From: Tetmemena sp. SeJ-2015
Taxonomy: Eukaryota > Ciliophora > Spirotrichea > Sporadotrichida > Oxytrichidae
Reading direction: 5' to 3'
Assembly (NCBI GenBank): GCA_027382625.1
Contig: JAJKFJ010022856.1
Coordinates: 1 to 64,000, forward strand
DNA length: 64,000 nucleotides
The notes below the pieces were generated by a model. The model did not search any database, was not told where the DNA came from, and saw nothing but the letters and a program-made list of their open reading frames with translations. The translations under genes and the position numbers were made by a program. Shown here in pieces: positions 55,162 to 64,000 of this stretch (positions are counted from its first letter, which is position 1; every line of letters starts with the position of its first letter).

Positions 55162-55973
55162 CAATAACCACCTCTTCCTCCTCTTCCATTTGGCATAGCG
55201 TTCCCTCTCCCTCTAGCTTGATACCCTCCTCTTTCATGACCACCACGTCCGCCTCTCTCGCTACCTCCTCTTCCACCTCTCTCACTGCCTCCCCTTCCAC
55301 CTCTCTCACTGCCACCTCTTCCACCTCTGTCGTTACCACCTCTTCCTCCTCTATTCGAACTGAAGCCATATTAGTCTTATTTTCCTCTGCCACCCCTGTA
55401 GCCACCTCTATCATTTCCTCGTCCTCCTCTGAAATCTGAGGACCTATTTCTGCTTTAGGGTCTGCTTCCACCCTACTTATTATCAAAGTTGCCTTGAATT
55501 GCCTTTTCAGCCTCTATAGAGAATTGTAAATTTACCTCTAAATTAATCCATGAATCTTAATTTCAATCTCTGTCTTAAATACTTGACTTACGCTTTCTTT
55601 TTAGTTCAGCCTGATAGTGTTCAATGATTTCCTGTGAAAGCTGAATGTTCTTAACGTGATTACCTCTGATAAATACTTAGGGGAACTTGGAGAATTGTCC
55701 AGTAACGGTCGTTCTAATCACGTCCTTCAGAGACAAGTTCATCCAGTCATCGCACATAGCAAGCGTGCCATCATAAGACTCCCCATTCTTTGTGTCTACC
55801 ATCTAAGCCATAAATTTAAAAACAGCTCAAAATCAAAATTATTCTACCAATAGAGAATCCTTATTCATGACTTACCATTCTGAAGTTTTTTCCACTTGTT
55901 TTAAGTATCTGCAAAGGAAGCTATATTCAAAGGTAAGCAATTCCATTTTGACTTATTTTTGTTTGCTTACCAT
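55162..55973 (-). CDS. LSM4: LSM4, U6 snRNA-associated Sm-like protein with RGG tail
   Basis: ATG 55973 is followed at once by a 50-nt GT-AG intron (55921-55970), then LPLQILKTSGKNFRM, a 73-nt intron (55803-55875), and the Sm fold TKNGESYDGTLAMCDDWMNL, SLKDVIRTTVTGQFSKFPQV, FIRGNHVKNIQLSQEIIEHY. A third intron (55514-55591, 78 nt) precedes AEKAIQGNFDNKQGGSRP and a long Arg/Gly tail of repeated SERGGRGG units ending NGRGGRGGY and TGA at 55162-55164. No IES is needed. It forms the LSM2-8 ring on U6 snRNA and the LSM1-7 ring in mRNA decay. The Glu/Val-rich ORF in another minus-strand frame over the tail is a shadow of the RGG codons. Confidence 0.95.
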
Positions 55974-55984
55974 GTTTGCAAAAG

Positions 55985-58262
55985 TATATATTAAATTTAT
56001 AATTCTAAAGATAATTCCTGGCAAATAAGACTATTCTCATCTTTAGTTGTGTCTGGAGGGAATATTTCATTTTAAGCTATGACTAGCGTATCCTTTGGTC
56101 CCTTAAGCTTTAGTAAAGTAGCCTTGAAGCCTTTTCTTGAAATTGATTCGGTAAACACATTCTTCTAGCCAATCAAATTAGCCTCGCTTTTTGAAGATTT
56201 TGAAAGAATCAATAAACCACCTTCGTCGTTAATGCATATAATTTAAATTATGAGACAAATGAGCAATGCTGTATATTCCTTATAGAGTTCTTATAATCTT
56301 TTGGTCTAGCTTCAAGTACAAAACTTCACTCTGTCCTAAAGAAACCATTTTAGAAGTTGACTTGGAAGAAGCACTCCCATCGTAATTTAAATTCCAATTT
56401 ATTTAGAATCTCTCAATTTCGTTTGCTTCAGTGAATATCTGAGCTTAATTAAATGCAATTTAAGATGATATAAATATCTTAAAATTTTAATGATGTAAGA
56501 TTCTTGGTTTGTTAGACAAGCCATTTCTACCTTGAGCTGTCGGTGCCAGACTTGCCTTTATCTGTCCTCCCACCACATATAAGTATTCTCTCAATCCTTT
56601 AGAAACAGAAATCTGGTTTTGTCCTTTGCTCTTATCATTCCTCTCTAATGTATCAGTGATATTCGCCTCCTCTTTGTTTTTAATCACAATTGAGAAGCAA
56701 TTTGTTCGCGGAGTCTGGAGCTAGCCTGCAACAACCCATCGTGGCTCTAGTTGATTAGAGTAAGTTAGAACCTCTACAGAACTAAGAAGATTAAAGTTCT
56801 GTAAGTCCTAGCCTCCCACTGCGAATATTGCTAAAAATCCATCGACAGACCTCATCATTCTACCTTGTCTATCTATGGCTGAAACATAAGTTGAATTTGA
56901 CTTCCCACTCGCAGAAGACATATTACAAGGATTTAAATCTGAAGATCCTTGATAGCCATAGTTATAGTAATACTCGTTATCTATGTTGCAACAATCGTCA
57001 AAGTCATTTTGATAATTATAAGAGTAAGGCTGCTGCGTTGCTCCTTCAAAATTTTGAGGATCATTCAAGGTTGCACAATTATTGACAGAGCTAACGGCTT
57101 TGTAAGAATAGCTAAGAGCAAAGTCCCTTCTTAGAGTATTCATGCAAACTTTTCTATCGAGGTAATGATAAGATTTCTAGTTAAAGTCAAAGAAAAGGCA
57201 TTAATCTGAGCAACCTAATATAGGGGATTTAGCCAAATTTATGAATAGCTCGAGATCCAACTCATCTATTCTAACTTGCTTAATTTGATTAAGCTACTGT
57301 CCTGCTATATCAAGATCTTGATGCTTTCTAACAGAAGCTGTTTAAGAATTTGGATCAATATTCAAGAGCAAGTTTGGATTAGTTTGAAACAAATCTTCAA
57401 CAGGATAATGAGTCTTTACTTATCCAATCAGAGATTCCAGCAATTCATTTATCTTCATCTCATCTAATTGCAAAGCTTCATATACTATAATCTATTTCCT
57501 ATAGCTTTACAAATCTTTTCCATCTCTCTATACTAAATCTTCTTCCATTTTGATATTTCTCTTTTCTTATTCCCTTTTGATATAATTCTATACTTGCTTA
57601 TTAATCTTAGCTATTAATTTGACTGTTTCCCTGAGATCTCTTGAGTAACTCACTTCCTGCTCTACTTCGTCCATCTTCCTTATTAGTCTTTCTCCTTTCT
57701 CCTACTCCTTTTGAATCTCTCTCATCTTAACCTCATAGTGTTGTTTATAGGGTGCTATGTATTCTCTTATTTGAGACTTTTATTGTGATCTGAGGAAAGT
57801 TAACTGGGCCTAGATGATGTCGAAATGAGAATCTACTTTCTCAAGTTCTCTCTTTTCATAAGCAAGTAGGGTTTAGAATTCCTGAATAAGACCACTTTGA
57901 AAATTGATTTAGGTTTCCTGATAGTACCTTAACTCTCGTTTTACCTACTCTATGTCCTCTTTCATTTTAAAACCTATAAAAGAGAGTTTAAACTAAAAAA
58001 CAAAGGGATAAAAGGCTTGGCTAATGAAAGATCACAATCAGCCATTTTGTAATAAATGCGCAAATTCACTTTTCCCTATCTGCCTATGCTGTTGACTTAC
58101 ACTAGTTATAAAGCTGGAAAGCGTTTCCACATATCATTTCATCTCCTTAATCGAACTCTGACTATTAAGAGCTGCTAGCTAATGACCTGTCCAATGATTC
58201 GCTTAAGGAATTGAATTTTTGCTCGAATCTCGCCTCTGACACTTGAAAGTAGAATGGCTGAT
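55985..58262 (-). CDS. coiled-coil plus kelch-repeat protein
   Basis: An upstream segment (58262-58060) reads FQVSEARFEQKFNSLSESLD and GDEMICGNAFQLYNQC. From 57965 a single frame runs about 490 codons: a coiled coil (MKEDIEQVKRELRYYQETQ; KMREIQKEQEKGERLIRKMD), then LFINLAKSPILGCSDQCLFF and kelch strands AIDRQGRMMRSVDGFLAIFA (VGG follows), LLSSVEVLTYSNQLEPRWVV and GLREYLYVVGGQIKASLAPT. After an AT-rich break near 56480 come AQIFTEANEIERFQINWNLN, YLKLDQKIIRTLQGIYSIAH and KGPKDTLVIAQNEIFPPDT. The C-terminal frame runs on into the LSM4 5' region, so the exact stop is uncertain. Kelch propellers mediate protein binding; the coiled coil suggests a scaffold. Confidence 0.65.
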
Positions 58263-58483
58263 GATGCTAGTACTAGTATAATATAATGCTTAAGATATGT
58301 GCGATCAATCTAAATTTATGCATTATAAGGTTGCTACATTGACAAATTAAATTTTAATTTGGAGCAGCTATATTTCTTGAGCATTTAAGATTCCTAAATC
58401 ATCTGATATATTCTGCAGATTAAATACAAGTTTAATAAGATATGCATGAAATTAAAGTTAATCTTCATTTAGTCCACAGATGT

Positions 58484-61400
58484 TCACTCGTCAGAGTAAA
58501 TCTTTTTAATAGTCTTTAGCTCCATCTCTCCACCTACAGCTTTACAACTTCATATGACACAATTCAATTAAGTTTGATTTTTAATTTAGCTTTATAGTTG
58601 TAAACATTGGGATTATTTTTGCCGACAGCATTAACTAAGACTCTCTGCTGGCTGTCAGCTCTACTCTAGTTGGCTTTGCTTTTGGCTTAAGAAATTTCAA
58701 TTCCCTTTTAGGCCAGTTTATTCTTCAATTAGGCCAAGCCAGTTTGATGAGAAGATCTGATATCATAGGAGAATCTCAAATCAGCCAGTTCGTCCTTGCA
58801 CTCCTTCTCATAGTAATCTTGCTAGGATGAGACCAAGGCTTCTTCAGAGAGATTTAGAACTTAAATTGGAACACTCAGCTATTAATCTTCATTCAAGTTA
58901 AACTCATCCCCTATAGCTGCAAAACTAGGCTACTGATTTTCCAGTTCATGCTTTTTAGTAAAAGTGGTTTTAACCAATGCAGAGGAGTCAACAAGATAGA
59001 ATTTATCTTTAAAAATGCTAGACTAGAAAATAGATAGCTCCTACTCATTGCCCTTCTCATCTTTATTTTTACATTTAAAAATTAAAGAGAAAAAAGCAAT
59101 ACATTGAAATAATATATTCACTTTTGCCTAATGTGCTCAGAAACTTAAATTTTTAAAGGACAGATGCTCATATTCCTAAATATAAATATTTATTTATGCA
59201 TTTTATATGCTCTAGCCTCTGTGACTCTTGAAATTCTTGGAGCCTATTTTCCAAGAATCGCTTAATCTTTGATATCTCAACTTGAAAATGATTTTTTTTG
59301 CTATTTCCCTCCAAAGAATCAACAATGATCTTTTAAGAATTTCTTTACTATTGCAATTCCTCCTTATTAAAAAAATAATTGTAAAATTCTCCGTGATTTT
59401 ATCTTGAATCATTGAACTTCTTATTTAATTTTTTGATGCAAAGATTCTCTCTTTTATTCCTTGGACTATAGAGCTGTTGACCTTGTCTCTCTTGACTTAG
59501 CTCCTTGATTAATTTCAACTTGGAGGAAAGCGATTTCTTTTAAAGCTATTGTTAATTCAACGACTATGAATACTAAGCAATAGAAGTATCGAGATCATGG
59601 CTATTAATGGAATAATCGCTACTAAATACAAAAATATTTGATGGACAAGACTTGATTCAGCTTCATCTAGCTAGATTCTTGAATGAGCTTCGTTTACAAA
59701 AGCCTTTCTATTTCCTTATTTTTACTGTGCTTTTTTCTGTTACTCCACTAATGTGAGGTACAGCTGATGAAGAATTATCATGAGAGTTAATTATCTGCAC
59801 TCTAGAAAGATTTAATTCTTTCTGATTCTGAACTAAAATCTTCTCCTTATTTTTTCTGGACTTTTACTTGCGTTATTCAAAACTTTATTGGCTACTGATA
59901 AATGATGAAGATTCATTAAGCTCGTTTATTTAGCTCTGGTTGTCATCCAAGAGCAAATTTTAATGGTACTTATCATTCCCATTTAGAGTTGAATCAGAGG
60001 AATTTGAAAGTGGGCGCACCAAACTATTTGGGTCCACACTAACCCCAAGAAAACTACTAAGTTGCTCTGAACTCTTTTTCTCCTAGAAGAGATAATTCCT
60101 ATGAACAGTAATCTTTATGAAGATTAAAGATTTATGTAAATATATGTGATCATTATTATGAAGGGATTCCTATATTCAGTTTTATTTCTTTTAAGTTATG
60201 GAGAAAGGACTTTTTAGAGTTTCTTATCGATTATTCTTAGAGGAGAATGAATTTATGAGCTGGTTGTGCTTTGAAACTGAGTAAAAATCTTCTAAGGAGG
60301 TTTTTTAGATTTATCATTCTCAACTAATGATCCACTCTCTTGCTTTAGTTTTGGTGTATTGCTTTCATATTAATTTTTTGCAGGAGCTGATTGTCCAGAA
60401 GCGATATTCTTCTCTAAACTTTTCATGTTTGATAGCGCGGAGGTATGAAAACTATTCAGCATCTACTCCAGATACAGCTCCTTTTTAGTTTTAATTTCCC
60501 TTTTCGGTGAGATAAACTTTAAAATTTCAATGTCATAATTCTACGATATTAATTGAAATATTAACCGGTAAGAAGGCTTGGCTACTTTGTTAAGTCTTTT
60601 CTTAAATCGACTTGTTCCTCTCATCAATTAATAATCATAGTATTTATAATAGATCTATACAAATCAATCTAGATTCTCACTAGATATCTGTGGCTAGACC
60701 TGATAGAATTATCTAGCTCTGAATATCCGGTTGCATTGAAGGATAATTAGATGAAGCTTCGATGAGCATCTTGTTTTAAAACAAGTGCTGTTGAAGCTAT
60801 TGGTATTATAAGTCAGATACCGAATATTTCTTCTGTAAGGAATCTAATCTATAGTGGCTTTATTTTCTTGTTTACACGCCTTCGACTCTATCAGTTTTCT
60901 ATAGGATTTTATGCAACTAAATTATGTTCCTCTTCTTCGGTTGTTGCTGAATATTCAATAACCTCTCTGTTGAGAATACTTTCCTTTCCTCTAATGGATC
61001 ATTTCTGTTAAGCTTATAACTGCTTAGATTTTTAGGTTGTAGTTGCTGTTTATCCCATACCTTAATGAGTTAGTTCTAGAGTGCCAGATTGCTTTCCAAT
61101 TAGGAGGAAGAGGGAGTTTCTTCCTCAGTTTAATCTTAGATTAACTCTTCTTAGATGCTTGCTACTCTAGGAAGTTTAAAGTTCTCTTTAGTTAAGTCTG
61201 GACTAATTTCAAAATAAAATTTTAAAGACTATTATTAATGCAAAGCCTACTCTCATATTTAGGCAACACATTTTGAGAAAGGAATGGGATGAAAATCTAC
61301 TCTGAGTTCTGTCGCTTGTGCAGGAGTTTTTTATACTAGTGTGCTATCTCACTAGGAGGCACAATTTCTCTTCCTACTATCTTATGGAGCTTCTTAATTA

Positions 61401-61500
61401 GACTAGAATGATTGGGAGCATCGGAAATAGTTCTCTGGTGGTTTTAATTTACCGTCCTGAGAGAAGCCTGCTCTTTTAGAAAAGTTATTTGGTGCTTAGA
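58484..61500 (-). CDS. large Ser/Gln/Lys-rich unrecognised protein
   Basis: Nearly continuous minus-strand coding in several MDSs. It begins (about 61500) KEQASLRTVNQNHQRTISDA and KKLHKIVGREIVPPSEIAHQ, then DLTKENFKLPRVASIQEELI, LQNQLIKVWDKQQLQPKNLS and KRNIIQLHKILQKTDRVEGV. Next come SYRLIFQLISQNYDIEILKF, FHTSALSNMKSLEKNIASGQ and PHISGVTEKSTVKIRKQKGF. A helical part (KLKLIKELSQERQGQQLYSP; EISKIKRFLENRLQEFQESQ) and DFLVDSS-like polar sequence follow, then DELADLRFSYDIRSSHQTGL. It ends VGGEMELKTIKKIYSDE and TGA at 58484-58486. IES-like breaks lie near 61220, 60670, 60110, 59660, 59110 and 58560. No domain recognised; mostly disordered. Could be more than one gene. Confidence 0.5.
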
Positions 61501-61634
61501 TTAAGATGTATTTGTTGATTACTTGGTTTATTTTTACTCCATTTAATTTCTTGATTATTCGACTTCAATTTATTTGGCACAAAAATTTTCCAATATATTT
61601 CCCTTTTGAAAATAAATTAATTAAAAATAGTGAT

Positions 61635-62640
61635 TCAAACGCTCTCTTCGCCATCATCACCTTCATCATTATTATTGAAAATGCTTTCAAATAAACTCAT
61701 AGGAGGTCTACTCGCTAAACTCAGCAAACTCTTATCATTATTAAGTCCCTTAGGTACAGTAAATTAATTAGCTTCCTTTCCATCATCCTCATCATCATTT
61801 TACTCTTAATCATTTAATTTATCTTCTTCTATCTCGACTTCTTCCATGCCTTGATTATTTGTAAACTGCTCTTAAATGTTTTTAAAGAAACTGTCTCCAT
61901 CTTGAACTTAGTTATCGTTTAGGTCGTATGCCATAGTAGACCCAGGGATATTTAGCAAAGTTTCTTTCGATTCAAAAGCCATACTCTACTTCTACTCGTG
62001 CCTAAGATTCTTGAAGAACATAGGAGGCTTGACTCGCTTGGCCTTGTGTGGATCCATCAAAGCAAATCTTGTCAAAAGCAATTAAGCTGGTTGCCAGTCT
62101 AACTCTTCTCTCCTCTTCATTTCCTTTTCTAAGTCTTCAATTCAATATTGAAGTATATATTGTGATAGCAATAATTCGCTTGTGGACATCCTTCTGCATA
62201 TTTTGCTTCATTTCACTTGTATACACCCCTGCTTAGTATTTTGCTTAATCTCTATCTATCTTGCCTGAATCTATTTGTTCCATCTGCTTCTCTTTCTATA
62301 AATTAATACTTAATCATGCTTAATATTGTAGCTATATTTCAAAGACTTGTTTAGCTTAATGAGTTTGTCAAATTCTTAGCTCTCAATTCTGAGTTAGGAA
62401 CCAGTCATCATGTTATTAGGTACATCGAAGGTCACTAATTAGCCATCCTTTTCCAGACAATAAGCTTTGAATCTGGTAAACATTTTGATATCTTGTTTGA
62501 AAGGAATCTCAATCAAGAAATTCAAGCACTCATAATAAAGTTCTTGGTTAGATTTATTCAGATTATTTGAGGATTGCAGTTGTGATTATTAAGATACTTG
62601 AAATCTATTAGAGTATAAGACACAAATTTGGTTTAACTTT
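61635..62640 (-). CDS. unrecognised acidic protein beside PIWI
   Basis: The frame is open from about 62640 (SNQELYYECLNFLIEIPFKQ) through a possible start at ATG 62483 (MFTRFKAYCLEKDGQLVTFD) to NNMMTGSQLRIESQEFDKLI. After breaks near 62290 and 62140 it continues EKQMEQIDSGKIDRDQAKYQ and a compact Lys/Arg helix EDLEKEMKRREELDWQPAQL, then DPHKAKRVKPPMFFKNLRHE. The tail is strongly acidic (EEVEIEEDKLNDQEQNDDED) and ends FNNNDEGDDGEESV with TGA at 61635-61637. Since coding-like sequence precedes the ATG, an upstream MDS is possible. Function unknown. Confidence 0.5.
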
Positions 62641-62659
62641 TAAACAAACTTTAAAAAAT

Positions 62660-64000
62660 TCAAATATAATAAAGCCCATTAATTTTTTCAAAGTGAGGGT
62701 GAGGCTTCATATTCTTTCTTTCTCCCATCATTTTAGCCAATTTATCGGCGTATTTGACGGGAGCTGGAATTTTTACAGGTCCACTGTAGTTAAAATACAG
62801 ATAACAGAGTCTGTATGTAAGCTTAATAATATCCTCAGGTGGTTGCTTTATTCCATCATAGAGGACTGTGTAATGACTAGGAGTTGCAACTCCCTATCTG
62901 CAATTTTGACTCACTAAAAAGAAGTCATAACCTTCACTTGGGGTAACTGAGTGATCAATAACTGTTCCACTCCTTGGGTTTTCTAATTTCCCATTTTACT
63001 CCACCATAAACTTAGTCTTGACTCTTTTATTGACCATCACAAATACAAATGGGCAAGCATCTGCAATTCCTTCTTCTTGGAGAGCTTTATGAATTTAATC
63101 TATCTCCTTTGTCAATATCTCCATCTTTTGAGAATTTCCTACTCCATCTCTGTAGAAGATAATTCTTTTTGGATAAATTCCATTCTTAGTTTTGAAAGCT
63201 GCGAGAGCTTCTCTAATTGCATCTTTAAATCCTGTGCTAATGATTTCCTAGTAATCTTTGAGCTGCTCATAAACTTTGGACCAATACTAGTTAGCTTGCT
63301 AGTTGATAGTAGCGCAAACTGCTAAGAGTGAATTTTATCTCTTCTAGTGGTGCACATCATAGCCTACTATCATGCAAGGCTAATTAAGGAAAGGCATATC
63401 AGTTAATGCCCACGGTTCTCCTCCCATCTTTGCATTAATCTAAATTAATATTTTGTTGATGATCGATCTCAAATTCTTTCCTTTCGAAATGGTATTTGCT
63501 AAAACTACTTGTGAAGGAACAGGGCATTCTTAAATAAGTAGCTTTTTCAATTAGTCGTAAAGAGGACTCTTGTTTTTCTATCCTGGAACAATTAAGACAA
63601 CCACATTAACTTTTGGGTTACATTTTTATCTTAAAATTTGCTCCCATGCTTAAATTCCACGCCCCTGCACAGGAAACATTTGAGGCTTTTAGCTGGAGTA
63701 CTTAAAAGTTTCAATACATTTCTAGATCTCCCTTAAGAATGCTTCTGCATCTTTCTAATTGAATGGCTCAAAGAATATACCCCACATGTTAAGAGGTATT
63801 TGAGAGTACATTTCTTATTAAATATTTCTATCGAAATCCATAGCACTGCAATCAGCGCTAAATGTCTTTCTTCCATTCGCAGTTTTAGCCATCATCACAT
63901 CGCCTCCATTTACTCTCAGGCCATCTATAGCTACTGGCTCAGAGTCAAATTAGATTTTCCACTCATTCATAACTTATTTCACCTTTTCTTGATTTTGTAG
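62660..64000 (-). CDS. PIWI-family Argonaute, PIWI domain (5' end off window)
   Basis: The C-terminal part is complete and in one frame to TGA 62660-62662; the N-terminal part lies beyond 64000. It contains the MID/PIWI region [20 protein letters not shown] and [20 protein letters not shown] followed by VHH. It also has [90 protein letters not shown], and the terminal [19 protein letters not shown] with INGLYYI. The catalytic tetrad residues are visible: Asp in GYDVHH, a Glu in the DYQEI segment (position inferred), Asp in YRDG, His in PSHYTV. It is therefore likely a slicer-competent PIWI that binds small RNAs. In spirotrichs PIWI proteins act during somatic development. Confidence 0.92.

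Noticed and set aside
55118..55486. Glu/Val-rich minus-strand ORF and Ser/Thr-rich plus-strand ORF
   Set aside because: Both are out-of-frame shadows of the LSM4 Arg/Gly repeat; the correct frame gives a conserved Sm fold followed by RGG units.
59560..59665. Possible transmembrane protein in the minus strand (very hydrophobic frame)
   Set aside because: A neighbouring frame of the same bases reads as Ser/Gln-rich protein continuous with both flanks of the 58.5-61.5 kb gene, so the hydrophobic frame is a shadow.
1..64000. Reading all TAA/TAG as stops (standard code), which leaves only short ORFs and would suggest mostly non-coding DNA
   Set aside because: Actin-like, LSM4, POLD2, RRP6 and PIWI all contain in-frame TAA/TAG at tolerable Gln positions and end on TGA.
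1..64000. Telomeric repeats (C4A4-type) or TBE/IS-like transposons
   Set aside because: No run of such repeats and no transposase-like protein was seen in any region I translated; AT-rich blocks lack terminal inverted repeats that I could find by eye.
1..64000. tRNA, rRNA or CRISPR-like arrays
   Set aside because: No clover-leaf B-box context, rRNA core sequence or regularly spaced repeat was noticed. A covariance search would be needed to exclude a single tRNA.

Overview
The window reads as a piece of the germline (micronuclear) genome of a spirotrich ciliate, probably an oxytrichid-type hypotrich such as Oxytricha or Stylonychia. Three things point there. First, genes only read correctly if TAA and TAG encode glutamine and TGA is the sole stop: a 381-residue actin-like gene and an LSM4 gene are full of in-frame TAA/TAG and end on TGA. 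Second, many reading frames are broken by short AT-rich segments (19-58 bp) whose two edges carry the same 4-9 bp word. Deleting the segment plus one copy restores the conserved protein, as expected for internal eliminated sequences (IESs) bounded by pointers. Third, one conserved gene, DNA polymerase delta subunit 2, is scrambled: its N-terminal half is on the minus strand at 42.3-43.2 kb and its C-terminal half on the plus strand at 36.3-37.0 kb. A shared 6-bp pointer joins the halves in frame. Ordinary short GT-AG introns are present as well.

Layout. 0-15.5 kb holds mostly unrecognised minus-strand genes, interleaved with plus-strand coding fragments and an AT-rich desert near 5.9-7.1 kb. 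It ends with a PH-domain protein carrying a permuted papain-fold (YiiX/C92-like) peptidase. 15.7-18.5 kb is RRP6/EXOSC10, the nuclear exosome 3'-5' exonuclease. 19-26.6 kb holds two large coiled-coil, Gln/Asn-rich genes. 26.8-34.9 kb has an unrecognised plus gene, a tandem pair of paralogous repeat-protein genes and small coiled-coil genes. 35-43.2 kb has the divergent actin, the two POLD2 halves and, between them, a cyclic-nucleotide-gated channel gene. 43.3-53.2 kb has a coiled-coil gene and a very long adenylate-kinase (AK9-like) gene. 53.3-58.3 kb has GPATCH1, LSM4 and a coiled-coil/kelch gene. 58.5-62.6 kb has two low-complexity genes. The right edge cuts a PIWI gene whose PIWI domain is complete.

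The recognised genes are housekeeping (replication, RNA processing and decay), ciliary or cytoskeletal, and signalling genes, not one pathway. They are packed very tightly; neighbouring stops can be about 60 bp apart. That fits a germline in which each gene is later cut out as its own small somatic chromosome. PIWI is notable because in Oxytricha PIWI-bound RNAs guide this kind of rearrangement. Many gene limits are approximate because several MDS (retained-segment) junctions could not be resolved by eye.
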